A stretch of 64,000 bases of DNA from Candidatus Sedimenticola endophacoides (lineage in GTDB: Bacteria > Pseudomonadota > Gammaproteobacteria > Chromatiales > Chromatiaceae), in NCBI GenBank assembly GCA_003062205.1, contig PQCP01000094.1:1-64000 (forward strand), written 5' to 3'. Position 1 is the stretch's first letter, and every line of letters begins with the position of its first letter. Of the stretch, positions 8,091 to 17,744 are shown one piece after another. The position numbers and the translations under genes are program-made. The notes beneath the pieces were generated by a model. It was given only the letters and a program-made list of their open reading frames with translations. It made no database searches and was not told the origin of the DNA.

Positions 8091-10291
8091 TGCACCGCCT
8101 GCTGGCACGTCAACTGCGCAAGCTCGGTCTGGAGCCCGGGGCGCTCCCGGATGAGGCCGGGTGGTCTGAGCTGTTGCGCCAGATCTCCGCTGCCTACCGC
8201 CAGTCGGACGACGACCGTTACCTGTTGGAGCGCTCGCTGCAGATCTCATCGGATGAGATGCAGGCGCTGCTTCAGCAGCAGCGGGCAACCGCCGAAGGGC
8301 GCATGCGGGCACTGGTCAACGCCCTGCCGGATCTAGTGTTCATGCTCGACCAGGAGGGGCGCTATGTCGAGGTGATCGCCGGTGACGACGCGGGGCTCTA
8401 CCTTCCAGCCGATGCCCTCAAGGGGCGGTTGTTGAGCGAGATCGTCGGTCCGGAGCAGGCGCGCTTCTTCCTGGATGTGATCCGTCGCGCCCTGGAGAGC
8501 ATGCAGTTGCAGGTGGTGGAGTACCAGCTCAACCTCAAGGGCGGGCGGCGGCGCTACGAGGGGCGGGTGGTGGCCACCGGCCTCAAGGTCAACGGCCTGC
8601 ACACGGTGCTGTTTCTGGCCCGGGATGTGACCGAGCTGGCCCGCTCCCGGGATGAGTTGCAGTATATGGCGACCCATGACGAGCTGACCGGTCTGCCCAA
8701 TCGCGCCCTGCTTGAGGGGCGCCTGGCCCGGGCGGTGGTACGGGCCGAACGCTCTCAGCGCTGTGGGGCGCTGATGGTGATCGACCTCGACAACTTCAAG
8801 CAGATCAACGACAGCCTGGGCCACCACAACGGTGATCGCCCGCTAACCGCCATGGAGAGCGAAGCGAAGGCGGTTAGTCCCCGATAGGCGTAGGCGCGGT
8901 TGTATGGCCGCAGTTACGACCGATAGGGAGTGACGTAGGGCATACAAATAGCGCATCCGACACGCCGTAGAGTCATTGTGGTCATCATGACGGAGTTGCG
9001 CACGAGCAGCTTTGCTGCAATGTGCGGGACGGAGTCGTGATGAGCGCAGGACGGTCGGGGCAGTAACGGCTGTCGCGTTGGCGAGTCGATTTTGGGGACT
9101 GGGATGTCCCAAAATCTTTCACGAGGTAGCGACACTCTTGTGCTGCAACGGGTGGTGCAGCGTTTCAAGCGGGTATTCCGGCTGGAGGACACGGTAATCC
9201 GCTTCGGCGGTGACGAATTCGTGGTCATTGCCGAGGACCTCTCAACGCCCGCTGATGCGGAGAAGATCGCGGGTCATGTCCTGGATGCCTTTACCGCCCC
9301 GGTCAGCCTGGAGAATATCGACCTGGTGGTCACCGCCAGCATCGGCATCGCCCTCTTCCCACTGGATGCCCGTGACGGCAGTGAGCTGTTGCGCCACGCT
9401 GACAGTGCCATGTACCTGTCGAAGGCCGCGGGGCGCAATCAGTACAGCTTCTATACCCAGGATCTGGGCAGTGAGGCGCTGGAGTATGTGGAACTGGGTT
9501 CTCTGCTGAGCCGTGCCATCGCCAACCGGGAGCTGGCCCTGCACTACCAGCCCCAGTTCTACCTCCAGAGTGGTGAGCTGGCGGGGGTCGAGGCGCTGGT
9601 GCGCTGGCCGGGTGCCGGGCCGGAGCGCCGCCATCCCGGTGCCTTTATCCCCTTCGCCGAACTCTCCGGGCTGATCGAACCGCTGGGGCTCTGGGTCATC
9701 GACGAGGCCTGCCGCCAGGCGGCGGAGTGGCAGCGGGAGGGATTTTCCTTCGGTCGCATCGCCGTCAACCTCTCCAGCCGGCAACTCAACAATGTCCAGC
9801 TCTGGCGCCAGGTGCGCGACCTCCTGGATCAGCACGGGATCGACGGCAGCCGCCTGGAGTTCGAGATCACCGAGAGCATGGTGGTGCAGGAGGGGGGGAC
9901 GGTGCACGGCAATATCGAGGCCCTGGCGTCCATGGGGATCTCACTGGCGATCGACGACTTCGGCACCGGACACTCGTCGCTGGTCAACCTCAAGCGCTTT
10001 CCCCTCTCGCGCCTGAAGATTGACCGCTCCTTCGTCGACGGGCTGGGCAGCGACCCCAACGACGAGGCGATCGCCGGGGCGACCATCGCCCTGGCCAGGG
10101 CGCTCGGGCTGGAGGTGGTGGCCGAGGGGGTGGAGAGTGGCGAGCAGGCGGCATTTCTGCGCCAGCAGGGGTGCCAGGTGGTGCAGGGTTTTCGCTACGC
10201 CAGGCCCCTCGATCCGGACGAGCTGTTGCAGCATTTTGCGGCTCCGGTGTGGGGTGGGAATGGTGTGCGCCTGGCACTGGATGCCTCCTAG
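8090..10291 (+). pseudogene. PAS-GGDEF-EAL cyclic-di-GMP protein, interrupted by the 300-bp repeat
   Basis: Removing 8841-9140 gives an open frame of 633 residues. It has an N-terminal helical part, a PAS domain (about 75-190), a GGDEF domain (about 195-355, motif RFGGDEF) and an EAL domain (about 370-620, motif GVEALVRW). The intact protein would make and/or break cyclic-di-GMP under control of the FIST partner. The insertion lies after codon 250 inside the GGDEF domain. Across the clean junction the sequence reads NGDRLLQRVV, as the family predicts. As it stands, the first part ends in the repeat (stop at 8885). The second part can start at an ATG at 9104 inside the repeat and would contain the rest of GGDEF plus EAL, so a phosphodiesterase fragment might still be made. 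Confidence 0.88.
8841..9140 (+). mobile_element. 300-bp repeat, copy 1 (in the GGDEF-EAL gene)
   Basis: This is the reference copy; base 1 is the C of CGCTAACC and base 300 is the G of CACTCTTG. It is 58% GC by hand count. It has five hairpins: CTAACCGCC/GGCGGTTAG at 3-37, TTGTATG/CATACAA at 60-107, GTCAT/ATGAC at 132-151, CGCAC/GTGCG enclosing GCAGC-TTT-GCTGC at 159-186, and GATTTTGGG-G-AC/GTCCCAAAATC at 248-276. No target duplication flanks it. It is the only copy lying in the sense direction of its host gene. No transposase or other recognisable protein is encoded. Confidence 0.92.
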
Positions 10292-10596
10292 CAGTCTGTC
10301 GGACTTTTCCGTTCGAAACGAAAAGTCGCCGGGGCGAATCAAAGTCAGTTGATCGAGCGAGTCGGATAGCAAGGCCATTAAACGAGCCTGATAAGCCGAG
10401 GTGATCGTCTTCTGCGGATTTGCAGCCGGACAGCGTCAAGTACGACAGACTACTGGCCCGCACCCGACGCCGGGTGAACCATACCGGTCAGCCGAATGGG
10501 TGCGGACGGAATACTGGTCTGACCCGCTACCCCTGATACAGATCGGGCCACCGCCCCGGGGATACCGCTCCCGGTGGAATTTCCTATACTTAACAC
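10292..10596. other. Intergenic region with inverted repeats
   Basis: No gene is supportable here. A GACTTTT/AAAAGTC hairpin lies at about 10302-10327, just after the GGDEF-EAL stop. A CCGCACCC/GGGTGCGG pair at 10458 and 10498 and a nearby GGTCAG/CTGACC pair make 10450-10530 strongly foldable. This could be the 3' end of the upstream transcript or part of a longer structured RNA. Confidence 0.4.
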
Positions 10597-10747
10597 GGAA
10601 CCAATCTCCGGGGCACCGGTCTGATGGGTTGCTACGGCAGGATGTGTTTGGCCGCTTCTCCCCGAGCGGCCCGAGTCCGATACCCCTTATCGGACGACAG
10701 TGGGATCCCGTCACCCTCTCTCCCCTTGGGTGACGGGATCTTTTTTT
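10597..10747 (+). ncRNA. Candidate small RNA ending in a strong terminator
   Basis: A TATACT box at 10585-10590 is followed about 150 bases later by a strong rho-independent terminator with no open frame between. The interval contains two further perfect hairpins: GGCCGCT/AGCGGCC (10650-10671) and GTCCGATA/TATCGGAC (10675-10695). The terminator points along the + strand, but the next gene (engB) is on the - strand and the previous + strand gene ends about 400 bases upstream. A separate transcript is therefore the simplest reading. The -35 region is weak. I do not recognise the family. Confidence 0.45.
10704..10747 (+). terminator. Rho-independent terminator
   Basis: GATCCCGTCACCC pairs with GGGTGACGGGATC and is followed by seven T. 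It serves the + strand and ends just short of the engB stop codon on the other strand. Confidence 0.88.
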
Positions 10748-10749
10748 GC

Positions 10750-11376
10750 TCAGGAGGCGGGCGAGTCCGAATTCGTGCCCGCCACTTCGAACCATTGATC
10801 CAGTTTGGAGTGGGCCTGCTCCACCCCCTGCCGCTTGAGGGCGGAGAAGAGCTGGACGCTGGCCATGGCGCCACGGGGGGCGATGACCTTTTTCATCCGC
10901 TGCAACGCGCTGCTGGCGGCGCCGCGCTTGAGCTTGTCGGCTTTGGTGAGCAGGATGTGGATCGGCAATCCGATGCGCCCGCTCCACTCCAGCATCTGCA
11001 GGTCGAACTCCTTCGGCGGGTGGCGCACGTCGATCAGCAGGACCACGCCGCGCAGTGAGTGGCGCTGCTCCAGATAGGCGGCCAGCTCTCGCTGCCACTC
11101 GCGCTTGATCTGCTCGGCCACCTTGGCAAAACCGTACCCCGGCAGATCGACCAGGCGGCGCTGTGGGTCCAGGGCGAAGAAGTTGATCAGTTGGGTGCGC
11201 CCGGGGGTCTTGCTGGTGCGCGCGAGCTGCTTTTGTTGGCAGAGCGCGTTGATGGCACTCGATTTTCCCGCGTTGGAGCGACCCGCGAAGGCGACCTCGT
11301 AGCCGCTGTCCGGGGGGCATTGGCTCAGCTTGGCGGCGCTCACCTGGAAGCGCGCCTGGTGGTAGAGGGGGTTCAT
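10750..11376 (-). CDS. engB: Ribosome biogenesis GTPase YsxC/EngB
   Basis: This 208-residue GTPase acts in assembly of the large ribosomal subunit. It has G1 GRSNAGKSS (about residues 32-40), the G2-region [10 protein letters not shown]3 DLPGYG and G4 TKAD. The length is normal. The start codon abuts the moaC stop (TAGATG), so engB is the last gene of a YfcE-moaC-engB operon. Confidence 0.95.
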   Translation of the reverse strand: MNPLYHQARFQVSAAKLSQCPPDSGYEVAFAGRSNAGKSSAINALCQQKQLARTSKTPGRTQLINFFALDPQRRLVDLPGYGFAKVAEQIKREWQRELAAYLEQRHSLRGVVLLIDVRHPPKEFDLQMLEWSGRIGLPIHILLTKADKLKRGAASSALQRMKKVIAPRGAMASVQLFSALKRQGVEQAHSKLDQWFEVAGTNSDSPAS

Positions 11377-11862
11377 CTAGGTGCCGTCGGACAGTCGCCA
11401 GTGGCCGGATTTGCCCCCGGCCTTTTCCAGCAGGCGGATCTGCTCCATGCACATGAAGCGGTCCACCGCCTTGCACATGTCGTAGATGGTGAGCAGGGCG
11501 ATCTGGGTGGCGCACAGCGCCTCCATCTCCACCCCGGTCTGGCCCCGGGTCTCGACCCGGGCGAGGCAGTGCACGCTGTCGGTGTCGGGCTCCGGAGTGA
11601 GGTCGATGCTGACATGGGTGAGCGACAGGGGGTGGCACAGCGGCACCAGTTCGGCGGTCCGCTTGGCGGCCATGATGCCGGCGATGCGGGCGATGCCGAG
11701 GACATCCCCCTTCTTGTGGCCGCCACGCATGATCATGGCCAGGGTCTCGGGCCGCATGCGGATGCGCCCCTCGGTGATGGCGACCCGCCGGGTCTGCTCC
11801 TTGGCTCCGACATCCACCATGTGGGCCTCGCCGGAGGCGTTGAAATGGGTCAGTTCACTCAT
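11377..11862 (-). CDS. moaC: Cyclic pyranopterin monophosphate synthase MoaC
   Basis: MoaC works with MoaA to turn GTP into cyclic pyranopterin monophosphate, the first step of molybdopterin synthesis. The 161-residue protein has the family motifs [20 protein letters not shown] and VEMEALCA. I chose the ATG at 11862 ([11 protein letters not shown]) over one ten codons upstream because it matches the family N terminus and overlaps the end of the preceding gene. The rest of the pathway (moaB, moeA, moaD, moaE) is at 49-51.6 kb; moaA is not in the window. Confidence 0.94.
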   Translation of the reverse strand: MSELTHFNASGEAHMVDVGAKEQTRRVAITEGRIRMRPETLAMIMRGGHKKGDVLGIARIAGIMAAKRTAELVPLCHPLSLTHVSIDLTPEPDTDSVHCLARVETRGQTGVEMEALCATQIALLTIYDMCKAVDRFMCMEQIRLLEKAGGKSGHWRLSDGT

Positions 11863-12418
11863 CCCTGGCCTCCAGTTGTGCCCGGATCGCATCTTGCTCG
11901 ATGCTCTTGGGAATCTCGATGATTTCGTGCGCCATGCTCTCCAGGTCGAGCAGCATGTAGGTGGCGGGCGAGGTGCCGACCCCGCCCACGGTGCCCGGAT
12001 TGAGCAGCAGGGTCTCGCCGCCCTTGATGTTGGGGATCAGCGACACCTTGGTCTTGTGGCTGTGGCCGCAGCAGACCAGATCCCAGTCGCCGGTGGCCGC
12101 CATGGCCCTGGCGTAGTGGGGATAGTGGACCAGGAAGATGCGTTTGCCGGCCAGCTCCACCCCCGCATCCATGCCGTGGTACTCGATCAGGTTGCCGGGC
12201 TGGGCGATGATCTTTCCCAGGGTGTAGAGGTCGCCGGTGTTGTTGCCGTGGATCACATGCACCGGCAGGCCGTGCCGGTTCAGGCACTTCAGGGTGCTGG
12301 GGGCGACCACGTCGCCGCAGTGCAGGATCGCCTCGGCGCCGCGTCCCCTGGCGTCGGCGGCGGCGGCGTCGAGCAGCGGAATGTGATCGTGGCTGTCGGA
12401 GAGGATGCAGACTTTCAT
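11855..12418 (-). CDS. YfcE/MJ0936-family metallophosphodiesterase
   Basis: This 187-residue calcineurin-type phosphoesterase shows the metal-binding motifs in order: SDSHDH, HCGDV, HGNN, LVHYPH and CGHSHK. Family members hydrolyse phosphodiesters in vitro; the physiological substrate is unknown. Its last codons overlap the moaC start, so the two are translationally coupled. No functional link to molybdopterin synthesis is established. Confidence 0.85.
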   Translation of the reverse strand: MKVCILSDSHDHIPLLDAAAADARGRGAEAILHCGDVVAPSTLKCLNRHGLPVHVIHGNNTGDLYTLGKIIAQPGNLIEYHGMDAGVELAGKRIFLVHYPHYARAMAATGDWDLVCCGHSHKTKVSLIPNIKGGETLLLNPGTVGGVGTSPATYMLLDLESMAHEIIEIPKSIEQDAIRAQLEARDE

Positions 12419-12708
12419 GGGTGGTGGCGCGACCCGGGGCGTGACCCCGGCCTCAGTGAATGGTCTCTAGGTTGTCGGGCGCCCGCCGATGCCGCCTGGG
12501 CGCGCCCTCCCGGGTGGTAATCCGCCCGGCCGTTGGAGCGCGGCGGCGGACTGGTCCCCCGCTGGCGATTCTAACCTCCTCGCCGATTTCGGAAAACCGG
12601 CCAGGTGGCGGTACTCGCCGGGTGGCCGTAATCCTGGCCTCGTCCGTCAAGGCGGGTTGTGCGATCAACCGCAACGCCGTGCGTGCCCCATGGCACAGGG
12701 GGGGCGCA

Positions 12709-13257
12709 TCAGAAGTTGGGCTTCTCCGGGGCGTCCTGGAAGCGCTGCACGCTGTCCATGATCTCCTTCTTCGCCTCATCCACGCCGCCCCAGCCGTCGA
12801 CGCGCACCCACTTGCCCTGGTCAAGATCCTTGTAGTGTTCGAAGAAGTGGGCGATCTGGCTCAGCAGATCCTCGGGCATATCCCGGTAGCTGCTGACCTT
12901 GCGGTAGGCGCGGGCCAGCTTGTCGATCGGCACGGCGAGGATCTTGGCGTCGTCGCCCGCCTCGTCGGTCATCTTCAGCACGCCGATCGGCCGGCACTGG
13001 ATGACCGAGCCCGGAATCAGCGGATAGGGGGTGATCACCAGGATATCGGCCGGATCGCCGTCGTCGGAGAGGGTGTGGGGCACATAGCCGTAGTTGCAGG
13101 GATAGTGCATGGCGGTGCTCATGAAACGGTCCACGAACATGGCGCCGGTCGTCTTCTCCACCTCGTACTTCACCGGGTCGGAGTTGGCGGGGATCTCGAT
13201 GATGACGTTGATCTCGTTCGGGATGTCTTTGCCTGAGCTGACTCTGTCTAGGTTCAT
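12709..13257 (-). CDS. ppa: Soluble inorganic pyrophosphatase
   Basis: This family I pyrophosphatase of 182 residues hydrolyses PPi in the cytoplasm. The signature [10 protein letters not shown] is present, as is the metal-site region ILAVPIDKL. It stands between the YfcE operon and hppA, beside a membrane pyrophosphatase and a PPi-dependent phosphofructokinase. The cell would need to balance PPi hydrolysis against PPi-conserving enzymes. The 290 bases downstream (12419-12708) hold no gene I can support. Confidence 0.95.
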   Translation of the reverse strand: MNLDRVSSGKDIPNEINVIIEIPANSDPVKYEVEKTTGAMFVDRFMSTAMHYPCNYGYVPHTLSDDGDPADILVITPYPLIPGSVIQCRPIGVLKMTDEAGDDAKILAVPIDKLARAYRKVSSYRDMPEDLLSQIAHFFEHYKDLDQGKWVRVDGWGGVDEAKKEIMDSVQRFQDAPEKPNF

Positions 13258-13388
13258 TCGTCTCTCACTTGGGTGTACACGGTTGCCGCCGGCCCGGAAC
13301 GCCGACCGGGCGCTTACGATACAGGAGAGTCGCGGGGAGTGTCCAGGCAGGAACCCGCCGGGGCGGAGGGCCGCGCCCGGCGGGGCAG

Positions 13389-13427
13389 CGCGAGGCGCTT
13401 CGGATCAACGGTCCGAAGCGCCTCGCG
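13389..13427 (-). terminator. Hairpin downstream of hppA
   Basis: A perfect 16-bp stem (CGCGAGGCGCTTCGGA and its complement) encloses a 7-base loop. It begins 6 bases beyond the hppA stop. There is no T-run on the - strand, so it may act as a weak terminator or an mRNA-stabilising end. Confidence 0.6.
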
Positions 13428-13433
13428 CGGGTG

Positions 13434-15197
13434 TCACAGCAGGGGAACGATCAGCAGTGCGACGATGTTGATAATCTTGATCAGCGGGTTGACCGCCGGA
13501 CCTGCGGTGTCCTTGTAGGGGTCGCCGACGGTGTCGCCGGTGACCGCCGCCTTGTGGGCGTCGGAACCCTTGCCGCCGTGGTTTCCGTCCTCGATGTATT
13601 TCTTGGCATTGTCCCAGGCGCCGCCGCCGGTGGTCATGGAGACGGCGACGAAGATGCCGGTGACGATGGAGCCGAGCAGCAGACCGCCCAGGGCCTGGGG
13701 ACCGAGCAGGATGCCGACGGCGATCGGCACCGCGATCGGCAGCAGGGAGGGGATGATCATCTCCCGGATCGCCGCGCGGGTCAGCATATCGACCGCCTTG
13801 GAGTAGTCGGGCTTTTGGCTGCGGTCCATGATGCCGGGCATCTCACGGAACTGGCGGCGCACCTCGTTGACGATACCGCCTGCCGCGTGGCCCACCGCCT
13901 CCATGGCCATGGCGCCGAACAGGTAGGGGATCAGGCCGCCGATGAACAGGCCGATGATCACCATGTGGTCGGAGAGGTCGAAGCTGACCTGGATGCCGGC
14001 CCCTTCCAGGCCGTGGGTGAAGTCGGCAAACAGCACCAGGGCGGCCAGGCCGGCGGATCCGATGGCGTAGCCCTTGGTCACCGCCTTGGTGGTGTTGCCC
14101 ACCGCGTCCAGGGGATCGGTGATATTGCGGATGCTCTGATCCAGCTCCGCCATCTCGGCGATCCCGCCCGCGTTGTCGGTGATGGGTCCGTAGGCGTCGA
14201 GGGCGACGATGATGCCGGTCATGGAGAGCATCGAGGTGGCGGCGATGGCGATGCCGTAGAGTCCCGCCAGGTCGAAGGCGCCCCAGATCGAGGCGCATAC
14301 GGCCAGTACCGGTAGGGCGGTGGATTTCATGGAGACGCCCAGGCCGGCGATGACGTTGGTCCCGTCACCGGTGGTGGATGCCTTGGCGATATGGCGTACC
14401 GGCGCATAGTCGGTGGCGGTGTAGTACTCGGTGACGATCACCATCACCGCGGTGAGCACCAGCCCGATCAGGGCGGCCCCGTAGAGGGCGGCGGTGCTGT
14501 AGACACCGTTGTCGGCCATGAAGTACTCGGTGACGAAGTAGAAGGCGGCGGCGGAGATCAGGCCGGAGGCGATCAGCCCCTTGTAGAGGGCGGTCATGAT
14601 CTTGGTCTCGCCTTCGCGGATCTTGACGAAGAATACGCCGATCACCGAGGCGATGATCGACACGCCGCCCAGGACCAGGGGGTAGAGGATGGCGTCTACC
14701 GAACCGGCGCCCTTCACCATCAGGCTGCCGAGCAGCATGGTGGCGACGATGGTCACCGCATAGGTCTCGAACAGATCGGCCGCCATGCCGGCGCAGTCGC
14801 CCACGTTGTCGCCCACGTTGTCGGCGATCACCGCCGGGTTGCGCGGGTCGTCCTCGGGGATCCCGGCCTCGACCTTGCCGACGATATCGGCGCCGACGTC
14901 GGCGCCCTTGGTGAAGATGCCGCCGCCGAGGCGGGCGAAGATGGAGATCAGTGAACCTCCGAAGGCGGTGCCGGTACCGAGGAAGATCCACAGGGCGGCG
15001 AAGATCACCACCCCCACCAGCCCGATGGCGGTGTACTGGCGGTTGAGATAGGCCTTGGCTCCTTGCTGAATGGCGCTTGAGATCTCGCGCATCTCGTCGC
15101 TGCCCTCCGGTTGGCGCAGGATCCATTGCACGGAGACGATGCCGTAGGCCAGTGCCGCGACGGCGCAGGCCAGGGCGAAGAGTAACCCTGTAGTCAT
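13434..15197 (-). CDS. hppA: Proton-pumping membrane pyrophosphatase with an internal deletion
   Basis: HppA couples PPi hydrolysis to proton translocation. Catalytic motifs are present: [42 protein letters not shown] and [32 protein letters not shown] carries the lysine typical of the potassium-independent class. The protein has 587 residues, whereas relatives have about 660-700. The conserved block that normally follows the second helix (motif FLIGA...GYIGM...VRANVRTA) is absent: the sequence passes from LGTGTAFG (residue 80) straight to [13 protein letters not shown]. Frame is kept, so this is an in-frame loss of roughly 90-100 residues spanning two or three membrane helices. Activity is doubtful, unless the gap is an assembly error. 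Confidence 0.9.
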   Translation of the reverse strand: MTTGLLFALACAVAALAYGIVSVQWILRQPEGSDEMREISSAIQQGAKAYLNRQYTAIGLVGVVIFAALWIFLGTGTAFGGSLISIFARLGGGIFTKGADVGADIVGKVEAGIPEDDPRNPAVIADNVGDNVGDCAGMAADLFETYAVTIVATMLLGSLMVKGAGSVDAILYPLVLGGVSIIASVIGVFFVKIREGETKIMTALYKGLIASGLISAAAFYFVTEYFMADNGVYSTAALYGAALIGLVLTAVMVIVTEYYTATDYAPVRHIAKASTTGDGTNVIAGLGVSMKSTALPVLAVCASIWGAFDLAGLYGIAIAATSMLSMTGIIVALDAYGPITDNAGGIAEMAELDQSIRNITDPLDAVGNTTKAVTKGYAIGSAGLAALVLFADFTHGLEGAGIQVSFDLSDHMVIIGLFIGGLIPYLFGAMAMEAVGHAAGGIVNEVRRQFREMPGIMDRSQKPDYSKAVDMLTRAAIREMIIPSLLPIAVPIAVGILLGPQALGGLLLGSIVTGIFVAVSMTTGGGAWDNAKKYIEDGNHGGKGSDAHKAAVTGDTVGDPYKDTAGPAVNPLIKIINIVALLIVPLL

Positions 15198-15678
15198 GAT
15201 GACCTCCCGATGTTCTGAACAGTCTGTTTCATTTGTTGCCGCCCCTGCGCCCGCTCTGCGGCGGGTTTGTCATGAGCGCACCCGGCCCTTCGCACCCGGG
15301 AGCCGCCGATGGGCCCTGGTGGCGCACTGTCCTGTTTTGCTGTGGGGGTGAGGGGTGGTACGCCCCTGGAGCAACCTCGTCTCCGGGGGGGAGGAGACCA
15401 AGGCGAGCGGCTTGTGGCCGGGTGACAGTGTTTGCTGGAAGCCACTCTCTACGGAGAGGGGGGTGGCGGCTTTGACCTTTATCAATGGGCACAACAAAGG
15501 GGACCCGAAAGTCCCCTTAATTTTTCTATGCCCGGATTAACCCGCATCCCTCATCTGGCGAACCGGATCATCGGGAGAGCGTGGCGGTTCTGTAACCGTC
15601 TCTGCCCGAAGTCCGGGTTTCAGCCGGATAACCTGCGCTTCCGCCCGGTGAGCGATGCGGGGCAAGGACCGGTCTGGA
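15198..15678. other. Intergenic region between pfp and hppA
   Basis: No gene or known RNA is seen. Both neighbours are on the - strand. Apart from the hairpin at 15497-15525 nothing stands out. Confidence 0.4.
15497..15525. terminator. Probable terminator between pfp and hppA
   Basis: AAGGGGAC pairs with GTCCCCTT around a 6-base loop. The + side is followed by AATTTTT and the - side by TGTTG. Since pfp is read from the right, it probably ends the pfp transcript; either direction is possible. Confidence 0.55.
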
Positions 15679-16935
15679 TCAGAGTTCGAACGATTCCAGT
15701 TTCCTCGGGATCGATTGATTCTTCAGGGTGACGTACTTCGGCATGCCGTTGTCATCGTACTCGGGGTAGGCCTCGCCCTTGATCAGGGGGTAGAGGTACT
15801 CCTTGCACTTGTCGGTGATGCCGTAACCGTCGCCGGAGATGAAGTCCATCGGCATCATCTTCTCCACATTGGCCACCTCCGACAGGGGCGCCTCGCCGAT
15901 GCTCCACTTATAGGGGGTGGAGGATTCGCGCACCACGGTGGGCATGATCGAGTTCTTCCCCTCCAGCGCCTTCTCCACGGCGGCGGCACCCAGGGCGTAG
16001 GCCTGCTCGACATCGGATTCGGAGGCCAGGTGGCGGGCCGCCCGCTGCAGGTAATCGGCCACCGCCCAGTGGAACTTGTAGCCCAGGGCGTCCTTGATCA
16101 TGTTGGCCACCACCGGTGCCGCGCCGCCGAGCTGGGCGTGGCCGAAGGAGTCGCGGGTGCCCTGTTCGGCCAGGAACTTGCCGTCCGGCCAGTGGCAGCC
16201 CTCGGAGACGACGATGGTGCAGTAGCCGAACTCCTTGACCTTGGCGTCCACCGCGGCCAGGAATTTATCCTGATCGAACTCCACCTCGGGGAACAGGGTG
16301 AGCACCGGGATACCGTAGTCCTCGACCAGGGCGCCGGCGGCGGCGATCCATCCGGCGTGGCGCCCCATCACCTCGATCACAAAGATCTTGGTGGAGGTGG
16401 CGGCCATGGAGCGCACGTCGTAGGAGGCCTCCAGGGTGGATACGGCGATGTATTTGGCGACCGAGCCGAAGCCGGGGCAGTTGTCGGTGATCGGAAGATC
16501 GTTGTCCACGGTCTTGGGGACATGGATCGCCTGTACAGGGAAGCCCATCTTCTCCGAGAGCTGGGAGACCTTGTAGCAGGTATCGGCGGAGTCGCCGCCA
16601 CCGTTGTAGAAGAAATAACCGATGTTATGGGCCTTGAACACCTCGATCAGCCGCTCGTACTCGCGCTTGTTGTCCTCCAGGCTCTTGAGTTTGAAGCGGC
16701 AGGAGCCGAAACCACCGGACGGGGTGCGCTTGAGGGCGGCGATATCCTCGGCCGACTCCTGGCCGGTGTCGATCAGGTCCTCGGTCAGGGCGCCGATGAT
16801 GCCGTTGCGCCCCGCATAGACAGTGCCGATCTGGTCGCCGTGCTTGCGCGCGGTCTCGATCACGCCGCAGGCGGAGGCGTTGATGACGGCGGTTACACCC
16901 CCGGACTGTGCATAGAATGCATTCTTTACGCTCAT
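15679..16935 (-). CDS. pfp: Pyrophosphate-dependent 6-phosphofructokinase
   Basis: The 418-residue enzyme phosphorylates fructose 6-phosphate with PPi, reversibly, and may also act on sedoheptulose phosphate in the Calvin cycle. PPi use is indicated by the Asp in NGGGDSADT and the Lys in PKTVDND. MGRHAGWIA is the substrate-binding motif. I chose the ATG at 16935 (AGGAAG nine bases upstream) over an ATG six codons earlier. With ppa and hppA it forms a pyrophosphate-centred neighbourhood seen in autotrophic and methylotrophic Gammaproteobacteria. Confidence 0.93.
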   Translation of the reverse strand: MSVKNAFYAQSGGVTAVINASACGVIETARKHGDQIGTVYAGRNGIIGALTEDLIDTGQESAEDIAALKRTPSGGFGSCRFKLKSLEDNKREYERLIEVFKAHNIGYFFYNGGGDSADTCYKVSQLSEKMGFPVQAIHVPKTVDNDLPITDNCPGFGSVAKYIAVSTLEASYDVRSMAATSTKIFVIEVMGRHAGWIAAAGALVEDYGIPVLTLFPEVEFDQDKFLAAVDAKVKEFGYCTIVVSEGCHWPDGKFLAEQGTRDSFGHAQLGGAAPVVANMIKDALGYKFHWAVADYLQRAARHLASESDVEQAYALGAAAVEKALEGKNSIMPTVVRESSTPYKWSIGEAPLSEVANVEKMMPMDFISGDGYGITDKCKEYLYPLIKGEAYPEYDDNGMPKYVTLKNQSIPRKLESFEL

Positions 16936-17023
16936 GATTGGTTGCTTCCTCATATGTGAATTTTATTGTCTGTGTTGAGTTGTCGTACTCAAAAGCCGCG
17001 CGGCCGCCCCAGTGGTGGCGCCG

Positions 17024-17371
17024 TCACTTGATGTCGCCCCTCTCCTTGGCCGCATGGTCGGCCTGCACCTGCAGCAGCGAGACCACGCACTCGGTGATAT
17101 CCGTGTATTCGTAGACGCCGGTGCCGTACTGCTGATAGGGGCGGTAGAAAAACTGGCAGCGGTAGTTCCGATCGCCAGTCTTGAAGATGACGAAATGGCA
17201 ATCGCCGCGCTGCCAGTACCAGACCGGGCAACTGCTGGTCTCCATGTCCGAGGGGTGGACGCGGATCTCGGCATCGGCGATCTGCAGCTCGACCTCCTCA
17301 CCGTAGCGCTCACGCAGGGTGGTGCGGATGATCCAGGTCTCGCTCTCTTTGATGTCTGGGATCTCGTACAT
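17024..17371 (-). CDS. Conserved-looking hypothetical protein
   Basis: I do not recognise this 115-residue protein. It has no signal peptide or membrane segment and is rich in aromatic residues in its middle (VWYWQRGDCHFVIFKTGDRN, then CQFFYRPYQQYG). Three cysteines are scattered, not in a metal-binding pattern. It is probably a small soluble alpha/beta protein. It lies 88 bases upstream of pfp on the same strand and could share its transcript. Codon use looks like that of its neighbours, which supports a real gene. Confidence 0.65.
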   Translation of the reverse strand: MYEIPDIKESETWIIRTTLRERYGEEVELQIADAEIRVHPSDMETSSCPVWYWQRGDCHFVIFKTGDRNYRCQFFYRPYQQYGTGVYEYTDITECVVSLLQVQADHAAKERGDIK

Positions 17372-17449
17372 TGGGTATTTCGCCCCGGCTCTGGTTTACG
17401 GGTGATTAAAGCCCGGGTCCTTGGGTTGATGACGGCGCATGGTGCAATC

Positions 17450-17474
17450 CATTGGTTTCATTGAAAAACCAATG
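17450..17474. repeat. Perfect inverted repeat (9-bp arms)
   Basis: CATTGGTTT and AAACCAATG are separated by 7 bases. The repeat lies 79 bases upstream of the hypothetical gene start. It could be an operator or an RNA hairpin. Confidence 0.5.
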
Positions 17475-17744
17475 CCTTACGCGCTGCATCCACCCTCAAC
17501 CAACGGATCCGGGTTAAAGGCAGCTGCCGATTATCGCATCGAAGGGAAACGGCAGACAATTCTGTTTGCCTCCCCCCCTGCGCGGAGGCGCCCGGTGCGA
17601 TGGCTGTGGGCTCCTGTCGCGCACCTACTTCGCCCGATGTCGGCGTGGCAGGCCCATGACATTGACTTTTAAGGAAAACTGAGATTACTGTATCGCTTGA
17701 ACAGCGACCAATGCAATTGTTGGATGACGGCATGTAAAAAGTTA

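Noticed and set aside
8843..9112. An 89-codon frame on the - strand of every repeat copy
   Set aside because: It resembles no protein family and is Arg/Ser/Thr-rich in the way of shadow frames. The other reading frames of the repeat are also fairly open. Not listed as a gene.
8841..9140. Integron cassette or attC interpretation of the TAAC/GTTA ends
   Set aside because: The GTTAGCG end does not fit the GTTRRRY core. There is no integrase or cassette array, and copies lie inside genes.
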